Source: UBA9214 sp964443845
Lineage (GTDB): Bacteria > Pseudomonadota > Gammaproteobacteria > UBA9214
NCBI GenBank assembly: GCA_964443845.1
Contig: CAYUFA010000054.1
Span: forward strand, 1-18,463
Reading direction: 5' to 3'
DNA: 18,463 nt
Shown here: piece after piece, positions 7,162-14,722 of the stretch
Numbering within the stretch: position 1 is the stretch's first letter
Layout: every line of letters starts with the position of its first letter
Notes under the pieces: model-generated
Databases searched by the model: none
The model's input: the letters and a program-made list of their open reading frames with translations, nothing else
What the model was told of the DNA's origin: nothing
Made by a program: the position numbers and the translations under genes

Positions 7162-7195
7162 GTGAAACGTGGTTTCACGTTCCGGACACTGTCCG
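7162..7195. repeat. Two adjacent perfect inverted repeats
   Basis: GTGAAAC (7162-7168) and GTTTCAC (7172-7178) form one 7-bp stem. An alternative overlapping stem is ACGTG/CACGT (7167-7171 and 7176-7180). CGGACA (7183-7188) and TGTCCG (7190-7195) form a second stem around a single base. No T-tract follows. Their position between the two promoters suggests operator sites or a small structured transcript; neither is proven. Confidence 0.45.
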
Positions 7196-7274
7196 CGTTA
7201 CGCACCGGCAAGTGCCGTCCGGGCATGCTTGATTTTCCGGTTGCAGCTTCCATACCCGCAGCCTGGCGTCCCGC

Positions 7275-7303
7275 TTTCCATATAACCAATTAATTGTTAT
7301 AAA
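7275..7303 (+). promoter_or_regulatory. Candidate oxyR promoter
   Basis: TTTCCA (7275-7280, 4 of 6) and TATAAA (7298-7303, 5 of 6) are 17 bp apart in an AT-rich block. Transcription would start near 7310, about 35 nt before the oxyR ATG. The spacer holds ATAAC-N9-GTTAT (7282-7300), a LysR-type dyad. A perfect AATAACGTTATT palindrome (7302-7313) overlaps the -10 and the start point. Confidence 0.5.
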
Positions 7304-7310
7304 TAACGTT

Positions 7311-7325
7311 ATTGTCATTGACTAT
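7311..7325. promoter_or_regulatory. Candidate OxyR autoregulatory half-site
   Basis: ATTGTCATTGACTAT matches the peroxidase-side 15-mer ATTGTTATTGACAAT at 13 of 15 positions and fits ATAG-N7-CTAT at 7 of 8. It lies at or just downstream of the predicted oxyR start point, where binding would repress, as OxyR autorepression does in E. coli. The flanking tetramers at N7 spacing do not match, so only a half-site is visible. Confidence 0.5.
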
Positions 7326-7344
7326 CTGCGCGGGAGCCGGAAAC

Positions 7345-8292
7345 ATGACCCTCACCGAACTCAGGTACATCGTCGCCGTGGCACGCGAACGTCACTTCGG
7401 GCACGCGGCGAAAGCCTGCTTCGTCAGCCAGCCCACGCTCAGTATCGCGATCAAGAAGCTGGAGGAAGAGCTCGGGGTACAGCTGTTCGAGCGCCACGCC
7501 GGCGAGATTTCCGTGACACCGGCCGGCGAACAGGTCATCGCACAGGCCCAGCGCACCCTGGAAGCGGCCGAGGGTGTCAGGCTCGCCGCCCGGCAGGGCA
7601 GGAACCAGCTGGCCGGCCCGATCCGGCTCGGCGCCATCTATACCATCGGGCCCTACCTGTTTCCGGACCTCATCCCGCAGCTGCGCAAGCGCGCCCCCGA
7701 CATGCCGCTGGTCATCGAGGAAAACTACACGGCGGTCCTGGCGGAAAAACTGCGCCAGGGTGACCTGGACATCGCCATCCTCGCCCTGCCCTTCAGCGGG
7801 CAGGGGCTGCTGACGCTGCCCCTGTACGAGGAACCTTTCGTGGTCCTGCTGCCGGCTGCGCACCCGCTGACCCAGCGCAAGTTCATCAAGTCGTCGCACC
7901 TGGAGCACGAAACCGTGCTGCTGCTCGGTGCCGGCCACTGTTTCCGCGACCAGGTACTGGAAGCCTGCCCGGCCTGCATCCCGAAACCCGGGCTGGACGG
8001 CGGACTCTCCAGCAGCATCTCGGGAAGTTCGCTGGAGACCATCCGCCACATGGTGGTCTCGGGACTCGGCGTCACCGTCCTGCCCTGCACGGCGGCCGGG
8101 GCCGATCGCTATTCACAGCGCCTGCTGGCAATCCGCCGCTTCGCCAGCCCGGTCCCGAGCCGTACCGTGGCACTGGCCTGGCGCGTCTCGTTTCCGCGCC
8201 CCCGGGTGATCGACGTGCTGCAGGATGCGGTGGGGGCCTGCCACCTGAGCTGCGTGAAACCGGTGCACCGCAAACACGCCGCCACTGGCTAG
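7345..8292 (+). CDS. oxyR: Hydrogen peroxide-sensing LysR-family regulator OxyR
   Basis: The product is 315 aa. Residues 1-60 are a LysR-type helix-turn-helix (HFGHAAKACFVSQPTLSIAIKKLEEELG), and the rest is the OxyR sensing domain. The two redox cysteines are C199 (LLGAGHCFRDQ) and C208 (VLEACPAC), exactly the E. coli numbers, followed by SSLETIRHMVVSGLGVTVLP as in OxyR. Oxidation by H2O2 forms the C199-C208 disulfide and switches on target genes (family knowledge). An extra C211 makes a CPAC motif. ATG 7345 is chosen over the upstream TTG at 7312 because GGGAG lies about 8 nt before it and the HTH begins at once. It is divergent from the di-heme peroxidase operon, its probable target. Confidence 0.95.
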   Translation: MTLTELRYIVAVARERHFGHAAKACFVSQPTLSIAIKKLEEELGVQLFERHAGEISVTPAGEQVIAQAQRTLEAAEGVRLAARQGRNQLAGPIRLGAIYTIGPYLFPDLIPQLRKRAPDMPLVIEENYTAVLAEKLRQGDLDIAILALPFSGQGLLTLPLYEEPFVVLLPAAHPLTQRKFIKSSHLEHETVLLLGAGHCFRDQVLEACPACIPKPGLDGGLSSSISGSSLETIRHMVVSGLGVTVLPCTAAGADRYSQRLLAIRRFASPVPSRTVALAWRVSFPRPRVIDVLQDAVGACHLSCVKPVHRKHAATG

Positions 8293-8317
8293 TGGTTATC
8301 GAAACAGACCCGGGCGA

Positions 8318-8425
8318 GTCCAGACAAGGCAAGAATCGGCGAGAGAGCACCGTGTACACGTCAGTACATGAGCATTTCGAGCCGGTTTTGACACCGTTTT
8401 GTGCCGCCTGAGGGTTTGTCAACCG
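8318..8425. repeat. MITE-like dispersed intergenic repeat between convergent oxyR and tamB
   Basis: The central part (about 8336-8384) can fold into an imperfect stem of about 21 bp, in which CGGC...GTGTAC (8338-8358) faces GTACAT...GCCG (8365-8385) across ACGTCA. The wording (GACAAGGCAAGAATCGG, GTACATGAGCATTTCGAG, TTTGTCAACCGCCGG) resembles a non-coding repeat I recall from several gammaproteobacterial genomes. It fills nearly the whole gap between the two stop codons and may also act as a transcription barrier. Family membership is from memory. Confidence 0.45.
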
Positions 8426-8429
8426 CCGG

Positions 8430-11400
8430 CTAACGGCGCTGGATCTCGTAGACCAGATCGGCGGAGGAACCGGTTGCCGCGGCCGATCCCTCCAGCTTCC
8501 AGTGACTCGACAGCGCAAAGCGCAGGTTCAGGGTCGACACCGGTTCGAACAGGCCGATCCCGTAACTGACGAACAGCTCCGGGGTGAGGTACTTGCCGAC
8601 CAGCAGCGACGCCGTGGTCACGTCCGCGCCCGGCTCCTGGCTGACCGATACCTCGTCGAGCCCCAGCGCCTTGCCCAGGGCCTTGCCGATGGACTCACCC
8701 TGGTTCAGGCCCATCATCAGGGCGGCGGATTGCAGCGCGGAGCGTTCGCTGTCCGTGGTACCCGTCTGCATCGAGCGCCCCAGCACCAGCCAGGACAATT
8801 GCTCCGACTGCGGCATCGCGGGTGTGGAGAATACGCTGAACTGCGGCGCCTGCAGGCTGCCGCGCGCGCGCACGCCGACCTGGATGTCCGCCGCCGGTTT
8901 GCGCACCGCTTCGATATCGATACCCGGTGCGGTGACCGCACCCCCGGCAAACAGCAGCCGCCCGGTGGTGATCGAGAGGTCCTGTCCATACGCCTGGTAG
9001 TGACCATCAGTGATCGACAACTCGCCGCTCGCCGTGGCCGGCTGTCCGGGCAGGCTGGTCACCCGGACATCCCCGTGCAGTTTGCCGCGCAGCCCGAGGC
9101 CGTCGATATCGACGTCTTTGCCCAGCACGATACGGATCCGGCTGGTGAGCGGATAGCGTGCCGCGGGTTGCCCGCTCTCCTCGCCGGTCACGATGACCTG
9201 GTCGGGCGAAACGTTGACCGCGGACGGCGGTGGACGGCTCGGTCGCAGGTGTGCATGCGGCACCTGGATCACCCCGGTAACGCTGGCCAGCTCGGGGGTC
9301 ACTTCCACCTGCAGGTCGGGTGAGGCAACGATGCTTGCCTCCGGGGTGTGCATGACCTGGAAGCCGGTGCCGGACAGTTGCAGGCTGGCCTTGCGCTGCG
9401 CGGATGTGTACAGACCGTGTCCCTGCAACTCGCCGTCACCGGACCGCAGGCCGGCCTCGATGCGGACGTCACCGGACGGCTGGCCGTCCAGTGCCAGGTG
9501 GACATCCTGCAGCGTGATTCCCGGCGTCGTCAGGGTGGCGCTGGCCTGGACCAGTTCCACCCGCCCCAGCAGGCGCGGGGCGGCGACGCTACCCGTCAGC
9601 TGCACGTTTCCGTCGACCCTGCCGTGCAGCTCCGCCACGTCCGGCAGCCAGTTCCGGGCCACGGCGATATCCGGCCAGGCCAGTTTCAGGTCGCCCTTGA
9701 GCGCGGCCTGCAGCCAGTCCCCGCCGGCCGGGGCATTCAGTTCCGTCTGCAGGTGCAGCCCCCCTGTGCCGGTAGCCAGCGGCAGGTCGACCTGGGCGCT
9801 CAGACGCCGGTCCCTGCGCAGCACGGCCACCTGGCCGGAGGCAAAGCGCAACAGCGGTTGTTCCGTGCTCGAGGCATCCGGGAATCCGAGTTGCACCGGT
9901 GTGGTCACCAGCCGCATGTCCAGCGTGGCGTGCCCGTGCGTGGCAGCGCTGACCTGGCCCTGCCCGCTTACCTCGCCTTGCGCGTGCAGCGTGGCGGGCA
10001 GCAGGCTGGATACGTACGCCAGGGGCAGTTCGGTCAGCGTGAAGGAACCACGGTAGTCCGTGGCCGATCCGGCGAATTCGAGGCACAGTCGCGCCGGCAG
10101 CGAACTCCAGCAGTGTTGCGGCAGCTGCAGGTGATCCCGGGTCAGTTCCCCGCTTACGGGTTGCACCAGTTGCCAGGGCGCCAGGTCGGGGTAACCCAGG
10201 CTGGCCCGTTGCAGATCGAAGCGCCAGCGCGTCCCGTCCCAGTCGCCCCGTACCTCCAGGTCCGCGTTACCCCGCGTGCTATCCGCCACGAGGTGCACAT
10301 GATGCTGTGCCGGGGTACCCGCCCCCGTCAGCTCGAGCCGGGGAATGCCGATGTCGCCCGCACGGGCCGAGCGCACGCGCAGCCGCAGGTGCGAGGGCGG
10401 TTCCGCTGCCTGCCGCAGATCAGCGTCCAGTTCGAGGCTGTCCGCCTGGTACCCGGCAAACCGGAGCCGGTTGCCCCGGAGCCGGGCCGTGAGTACCGGG
10501 TGCGCTGTTGTTCCCTGCAGCGTGCCACTGCCGACCAGCCGGCCGGAGGCGAGCGGCGCCAGATCACCGAGGCGCGGCGCATCGATTTTCCACTGCAGCG
10601 CGGTAGTCCGGCCGGCCTGCCCGCTGACCTCCACGCGCGCGGTTCCCCCGCTCAGACGTGCCGTCTCGATGTGCCAGGTACCGGGCTGGTCGCTGCTGCG
10701 GGCGCGCACCTCCAGGCTTCCGCTGAGCCGGTCCAGCCAGCGCACGTCCCCGTGCGCGGTTACGACGTAGTGGTCCGGCGTGCCTTGCAGTTCCAGCCCG
10801 CCGCGCTGGCTCCGGAAGTCCGGCTTGCCCTCCAGTGGCCAGACCAGCGCCTGCCAGGTGGAATGGAAATCAAACACCGGCGCGGCGCCGAACCCGATAC
10901 TGCCCTGCGCATTCAGCCGCAGCGGACGGCCGGCAGAGGTCAGGGTGAGGGTGTCGAATTCCACGGACTGCGCGAGCAGCCGGGCGGCCAGCTGCAACCG
11001 GGCCGCACCGGCCTGCCGGTCCTGCAGGTCCAGGCTACCGTCGATGTGCAGCTCCTGGACGGGGCCGCGCAGGGCGACCGACCCGTGCAGCTGCATTTCG
11101 GGCCAGCCCGGATGCAGCGCGGCAAGATCGCTGCCGGCCAGCGCGAGCGTACCGTCCAGTTGCGGGGTCGCCAGCAGGTCCTGCAGGGTCAGTTCGAGCT
11201 GCAGGGCATAGGGTGCCCCGATCTGCTGGCTGACATGCAGTGCCTGCAGGGAACCGGACAGTTCGCCGTGGGCCTGCAGCGGCGCCTGGTTCGGCACGGC
11301 TGCCTGCCAGTCCAGCGTGCCGCTGAGCGGATACTGCGCGGCCGTCTGCAGGTGCAGGGTGCCGTGGACGGATACCGTGGCCTGCTGCACCGCGAGCCGG

Positions 11401-11906
11401 TCGAGCGCCAGCCGTTCGCCCTGCCAGCGCCCGGCCAGGGAGACGCGTTCGAGGCGGACGGGTTGCGCCCCGGGCGCCGCGCAGATTTCCACATCCTGTA
11501 CGTCGAGATCCCGCACGTCGAGCGCAACCGGCAGGCGCAGGTGTGCCGGTAACTGCACGGGCGCATTGTCCCCGGCAACGAGTTGCTGATAACGCACCTT
11601 GCCGGCCGCGAGCGCGTTGATCCGGAACGTGCCGTGTAACAGCGCGGCCGGTTCCCAGTCCAGGTCCAGCGAGCCGGCCGTCAGGCGCAGCCGGTCGTCT
11701 GCATAGCGCAGGTCACCCAGCCGGATACGCCCGGCCAGCCGGCCCTGCACCGAACCGAACGTGAGCCCGGGGACGATCTTCGGCAGCAGGGACCGGCACA
11801 GCACCTGTAACCCGGATTCGGTGGTGACCAGCCAGCCGGACACCGCCACCAGCAGCAGCATCGGCAACAGAATTCCCAGCAGGATACGGCGCGTGCTCCG
11901 GCTCAC
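8430..11906 (-). CDS. tamB: TamB, inner-membrane component of the translocation and assembly module
   Basis: The product is 1158 aa, close to the about 1,260 of E. coli TamB (YtfN). One N-terminal membrane anchor (about 8-27, ILLGILLPMLLLVAVSGWLV) precedes a very long, beta-rich periplasmic body. The C-terminal DUF490/TamB domain contains DVDIDGLGLRGKLHGDVRV, LSWLVLGR, LLVGKYLTPELFVSYGIGLF and a terminal barrel-like strand ending VYEIQRR. TamB spans the periplasm and, with TamA, helps insert outer-membrane proteins; related AsmA-like proteins move phospholipids. The start is GTG 11906, overlapping the tamA stop as GTGA (4 bp), which implies translational coupling. The gene converges on oxyR. 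No frameshift was seen along its length. Confidence 0.95.
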   Translation of the reverse strand: MSRSTRRILLGILLPMLLLVAVSGWLVTTESGLQVLCRSLLPKIVPGLTFGSVQGRLAGRIRLGDLRYADDRLRLTAGSLDLDWEPAALLHGTFRINALAAGKVRYQQLVAGDNAPVQLPAHLRLPVALDVRDLDVQDVEICAAPGAQPVRLERVSLAGRWQGERLALDRLAVQQATVSVHGTLHLQTAAQYPLSGTLDWQAAVPNQAPLQAHGELSGSLQALHVSQQIGAPYALQLELTLQDLLATPQLDGTLALAGSDLAALHPGWPEMQLHGSVALRGPVQELHIDGSLDLQDRQAGAARLQLAARLLAQSVEFDTLTLTSAGRPLRLNAQGSIGFGAAPVFDFHSTWQALVWPLEGKPDFRSQRGGLELQGTPDHYVVTAHGDVRWLDRLSGSLEVRARSSDQPGTWHIETARLSGGTARVEVSGQAGRTTALQWKIDAPRLGDLAPLASGRLVGSGTLQGTTAHPVLTARLRGNRLRFAGYQADSLELDADLRQAAEPPSHLRLRVRSARAGDIGIPRLELTGAGTPAQHHVHLVADSTRGNADLEVRGDWDGTRWRFDLQRASLGYPDLAPWQLVQPVSGELTRDHLQLPQHCWSSLPARLCLEFAGSATDYRGSFTLTELPLAYVSSLLPATLHAQGEVSGQGQVSAATHGHATLDMRLVTTPVQLGFPDASSTEQPLLRFASGQVAVLRRDRRLSAQVDLPLATGTGGLHLQTELNAPAGGDWLQAALKGDLKLAWPDIAVARNWLPDVAELHGRVDGNVQLTGSVAAPRLLGRVELVQASATLTTPGITLQDVHLALDGQPSGDVRIEAGLRSGDGELQGHGLYTSAQRKASLQLSGTGFQVMHTPEASIVASPDLQVEVTPELASVTGVIQVPHAHLRPSRPPPSAVNVSPDQVIVTGEESGQPAARYPLTSRIRIVLGKDVDIDGLGLRGKLHGDVRVTSLPGQPATASGELSITDGHYQAYGQDLSITTGRLLFAGGAVTAPGIDIEAVRKPAADIQVGVRARGSLQAPQFSVFSTPAMPQSEQLSWLVLGRSMQTGTTDSERSALQSAALMMGLNQGESIGKALGKALGLDEVSVSQEPGADVTTASLLVGKYLTPELFVSYGIGLFEPVSTLNLRFALSSHWKLEGSAAATGSSADLVYEIQRR

Positions 11907-13726
11907 AGATCCGGTCCGATACTGATATGGATACGGTAGCTGTTGTTCGGATCGTTGAACGGGTGCGCCAGGTCGATCCGCAGCATGCCCACCGGGCTGC
12001 GCCAGCGAAACCCCACGCCGGCGCCGATGCGGAGCTGCGGCGGGAAGGTGTCGTCCGCGTTACCCGCATCGATGAACGTGGCGGCACCGAAGTTGCCCGC
12101 AAACAGGTATTCCGCCTCCAGGCTGGCGGTCGCCAGGTACTGCCCGCCCACCGGCTGCCCGCTGCTGTCGACCGGCGAGAGGGTCTGGTAGTCGTACCCG
12201 CGCACGCTCTGGTCACCGCCGGCAAAGAAACGCTCCGATGCCGGCAGGCTGGTAAAATCCGCTACCGTGATGGCGCCCAGTTGCGCCCGGCCCAGCAGGC
12301 GACCGTGTGCACCCAGCGGGGTGACCCCGCGCAGGGAACCCTCGATGCGCGCGAACCGGGTGGCGGAAACCACGTCCGGGGCACCGTGGACATCGACGTT
12401 CCAGCTGTAACCCCGCCGCGGAAACAGCACATTGTCGCTCCTGAGCTGCGAAAGCCCGATACCCGGAATCAGGAAATCCACCTGGTCCTGCTCCGTGCCC
12501 AGCGTGAAGGACTCGTGCAGGTAATTGACGTACAGGTTGCGCTGGATGGAACCGAGGCTCACCTGCTGGCTGACGCCGAGCTTGTAACTGCGCGAATTGC
12601 CGCTGTTGGCCACATCGGTGCTGTTGTCCACCTGGGCACCGATCACTACCTTGTCCGACACCAGGTTGCGGATCGGGATGTTGTAGTTCAGGTTCGCGGT
12701 CTGCTCGATCGGGGACATCTTCAGCCCGGTAGACAACCCGTGGCCACGCCGGTTGATGCGCCGGTAGTCGGCCCCGAGCGATACGCGTGGCCCGGTGTCC
12801 GTGCCGTAGCCCAGGCCCAGCCGGTACTTGACGTGGGCCGCCGGCACGGTGTGCACCACCACCGGGACCCGGTGATCACGGGCCTCCTTGCGGCGCACGT
12901 CCAGCTCCACCTGGCTGAAGTAACCACTGTCGCCCAGCGCCAGCTGCAGCTTCAGCAGTTGCGCGGTAGAGAACGGCTCGCCGGGATGTATGCGCACGTA
13001 GCGGCTGACGAACGCGGGTGCGAGGATGTGCTGCTCGATGCTCACGTCGCCGAAGTAATAGCGCGGCCCGGTGTCGAGCACGAGCTGCGCGCTGGCACGG
13101 TGCTCGGCCGGGTTCACGCGCAGTTCGGATCGGGTATAACGTGCATCGAGGTAGCCGGCATCCAGCGCGGCCCGTTGCAGTTTCTCGCGATACGCATCGT
13201 ATAGCGGGTGCACCAGCCGCTGACCGGGCCGCAGTGGCAGCTTGCCTGCCAGCCGGACCAGTGCGGGCAGCTCCCTGCCCTCGCCCGTCACTTCCACCTG
13301 CATGGACTCGACCAGCACCGGCTGGCCGGGGTCGATCTGATAACGCGCAATCCACTGCCCGTCCTGCTGCTCCAGGCTCGTCTCGATGGCGGGGTGGTAG
13401 TAGCCGTAGGGCTCCAGCGCGGCCCGGATCTCCTGGCCGGCACGGCGCTGCAGGCCACGCAGCTCCGGTTCCGGTGGCAGCGCCGGCACCGGTTTGCCAC
13501 CGGTCAGCGGCACGGGCAGCAGCGATCCGTTGTGCACGTATTTCGACAGGGACAGGTGTGCGCGCACGTTTTCCAGCAGCACACCGGTGATACCGCGAAT
13601 CTCCAGTTTCAGGGAGGGTTGCGCATGCGCGACAGGCAACGGCAACAGGCAGGCGCACCAGAGCAGGACCGGCAGCCACCAGCCCCGCCAGGCCAACCGG
13701 CTCTCCCATGCAGGTTCCCGTTTCAT
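11903..13726 (-). CDS. tamA: TamA, outer-membrane Omp85-family assembly factor
   Basis: The product is 607 aa; E. coli TamA has 577. A signal peptide ends near VAHA (about residue 36). Three POTRA-like repeats follow, with typical turns such as ALEPYGYYHP and ALDAGYLDARYTRSELRVNP, and a 16-strand barrel fills the C-terminal half. The barrel carries the TamA/Omp85 signature SERFFAGGDQSVRGYDYQTL and ends with FNDPNNSYRIHISIGPDL, a beta-signal-type last strand. The frame stays open to 13894, but the signal peptide fits ATG 13726 best (weak GCAGGT before it); ATG 13750 is the alternative. It overlaps tamB by 4 bp. A TATCAT -10-like hexamer at 13741-13736 would give an almost leaderless transcript; I do not rely on it. 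Confidence 0.94.
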   Translation of the reverse strand: MKREPAWESRLAWRGWWLPVLLWCACLLPLPVAHAQPSLKLEIRGITGVLLENVRAHLSLSKYVHNGSLLPVPLTGGKPVPALPPEPELRGLQRRAGQEIRAALEPYGYYHPAIETSLEQQDGQWIARYQIDPGQPVLVESMQVEVTGEGRELPALVRLAGKLPLRPGQRLVHPLYDAYREKLQRAALDAGYLDARYTRSELRVNPAEHRASAQLVLDTGPRYYFGDVSIEQHILAPAFVSRYVRIHPGEPFSTAQLLKLQLALGDSGYFSQVELDVRRKEARDHRVPVVVHTVPAAHVKYRLGLGYGTDTGPRVSLGADYRRINRRGHGLSTGLKMSPIEQTANLNYNIPIRNLVSDKVVIGAQVDNSTDVANSGNSRSYKLGVSQQVSLGSIQRNLYVNYLHESFTLGTEQDQVDFLIPGIGLSQLRSDNVLFPRRGYSWNVDVHGAPDVVSATRFARIEGSLRGVTPLGAHGRLLGRAQLGAITVADFTSLPASERFFAGGDQSVRGYDYQTLSPVDSSGQPVGGQYLATASLEAEYLFAGNFGAATFIDAGNADDTFPPQLRIGAGVGFRWRSPVGMLRIDLAHPFNDPNNSYRIHISIGPDL

Positions 13727-13963
13727 ACCTGCGAGATGATACGCGAGCATGACGGCATCAGCACATCGCGGCGGGTCCCCGGCACGGCGCCGCCCGGGAG
13801 ACCGGCAACCCGCTGCGTATCCCGGGCTTCGGGTGGAGAACATGGCCGCCTTCACGGATCTCCCGCCGGACAGACAACCTGCACCGTGCCACACCGGTCG
13901 TCATGGCATGTCGTTGCGCTGTCTCCTTCCGGCAGCGTACCGGCACCGGTCCGCAATCCCGGT

Positions 13964-14323
13964 GCCCGTGTCGCACACCGGGACAATACGAGGAACGTGT
14001 TGCCCGGGTACTGGTGGAGAAACACGTACCGGCCGCGCTGTTCCCGGGCGGCAAGTGGATCGGGGAAAACCTCGGACACACCCGTTACCTGGCGTCTCTG
14101 CCACAGTTCGAACCGGGCAACCACAACTTTTCGCACCCGCATCCCGCGCCGTCCCGGATACGCGCCTGCGCGAAGAGATCGCCTGGACCCGGGACCTGCT
14201 CAATACCGTGGCCGGGCGCCGGGACACGCCGTTCCGGGCCCCGTACGGCGAGATCGATCCACGCCTGGTACGGAGATTTCCCGAGTTCCGGGCGGTACCG
14301 GCGCCAGTTTCAGCTTCTTGCTG
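13964..14323 (+). pseudogene. Decayed polysaccharide deacetylase (NodB-homology) gene, frameshifted and truncated
   Basis: From 13981 one plus frame reads ERVARVLVEKHVPAALFPGG, then KWIGENLGH and FEPGNHNFSHPHP. This is the part of a NodB deacetylase after the first Asp motif, including the NH-x-F-SHP metal-binding histidines. Near 14150-14158 the homology jumps to another frame: DTRLREEIAWTRDLL, then DTPFRAPYGEID, the FRAPYG motif of the same family. Upstream, the expected TFDDG motif is replaced by degenerate sequence, and after 14290 the family core is lost. The gene is therefore broken at both ends with one internal frameshift. Intact enzymes remove N- or O-acetyl groups from peptidoglycan or polysaccharides. 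A sequencing error could explain the shift but not the missing ends. Confidence 0.72.
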
Positions 14324-14325
14324 AT

Positions 14326-14571
14326 TTATTGGATCATTTCTGGCGACCTCCGAACGCTTGAACGCTGATACAGGGAACTGATGAGTATTCGGAGTTCGCC
14401 CGCACCCCCCAATCCGGATACCCGGATCACAGCTGCCTTGCGCAGCTTCGCCGTACTTTGAAATCCCTGCCGGTGGAGCCTGATTGAGGTGGCGCGAACG
14501 ATATCCGCATCGGTAACGCGCAGCGGCGCAGCCGATGGCAACCAGTCAAGGACCTTCCCGGCAGGATTCAT
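14326..14571 (-). CDS. Doubtful small ORF (81 aa), unknown
   Basis: The frame starts MNPAGKVLDWLP and contains RVTDADIVRATSIRLHRQGF and a basic Ser-rich C-terminus. I recognise no family. In favour: GGGGAG lies about 9-10 nt before the ATG, and the composition is not obviously a shadow of another gene. Against: it is short, ends inside the remains of the deacetylase gene and lies in a region with signs of decay. There is no signal peptide or membrane segment. It may be a fragment of a lost gene. Confidence 0.3.
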   Translation of the reverse strand: MNPAGKVLDWLPSAAPLRVTDADIVRATSIRLHRQGFQSTAKLRKAAVIRVSGLGGAGELRILISSLYQRSSVRRSPEMIQ

Positions 14572-14689
14572 TTCCCGTCTCCCCGGAATCCGTCACAACC
14601 AGTCAACGAAATTACAGGGGGAATTCGTAACATGGCAGGCCGTGCATCATAGCCGGGACGACGGACTGCCTGGACGCAGGCGCGCGGCG

Positions 14690-14709
14690 GCTGCATGTAT
14701 TGATGCAGC
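14690..14709 (-). terminator. Hairpin just downstream of the aldolase gene
   Basis: GCTGCAT (14690-14696) and ATGCAGC (14703-14709) form a perfect 7-bp stem with a 6-nt loop, 13 bp beyond the aldolase stop. No U-tract follows on the minus strand, so terminator function is uncertain. Confidence 0.4.
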
Positions 14710-14722
14710 GCAACCGATGCAT

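Larger units (their letters stand above)
6801..7344. other. Divergent regulatory region between the peroxidase operon and oxyR
   Basis: These 544 bp hold no gene I can support. Contents from left to right are: an inverted repeat GATCACCCC/GGGATGATC (6823-6845) close to the peroxidase ribosome site; a leader of about 180 nt; a weak promoter overlapping an OxyR-like site (6990-7048); two adjacent hairpin-forming palindromes (7162-7195); and an AT-rich oxyR promoter block (7275-7325). Short open frames at 7087-7293 (plus) and 7104-7289 (minus) lack ribosome sites and look accidental. Confidence 0.6.

Noticed and set aside
7162..7180. A parS-like centromere site, because GTTTCAC and GTGAAAC both occur
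   Set aside because: In parS the order is GTTTCAC then GTGAAAC as one 16-bp palindrome. Here the arms are in the opposite order with a spacer, and no parAB genes are nearby.
7104..7289. A 61-aa minus-strand frame, possible leader peptide of the peroxidase operon
   Set aside because: It lies upstream of the predicted promoter for that operon, lacks a ribosome site and spans the two palindromes.
13903..14361. A single intact 152-aa gene
   Set aside because: Only its middle part matches a deacetylase. The rest is out of frame with the family, so it is described as a pseudogene.
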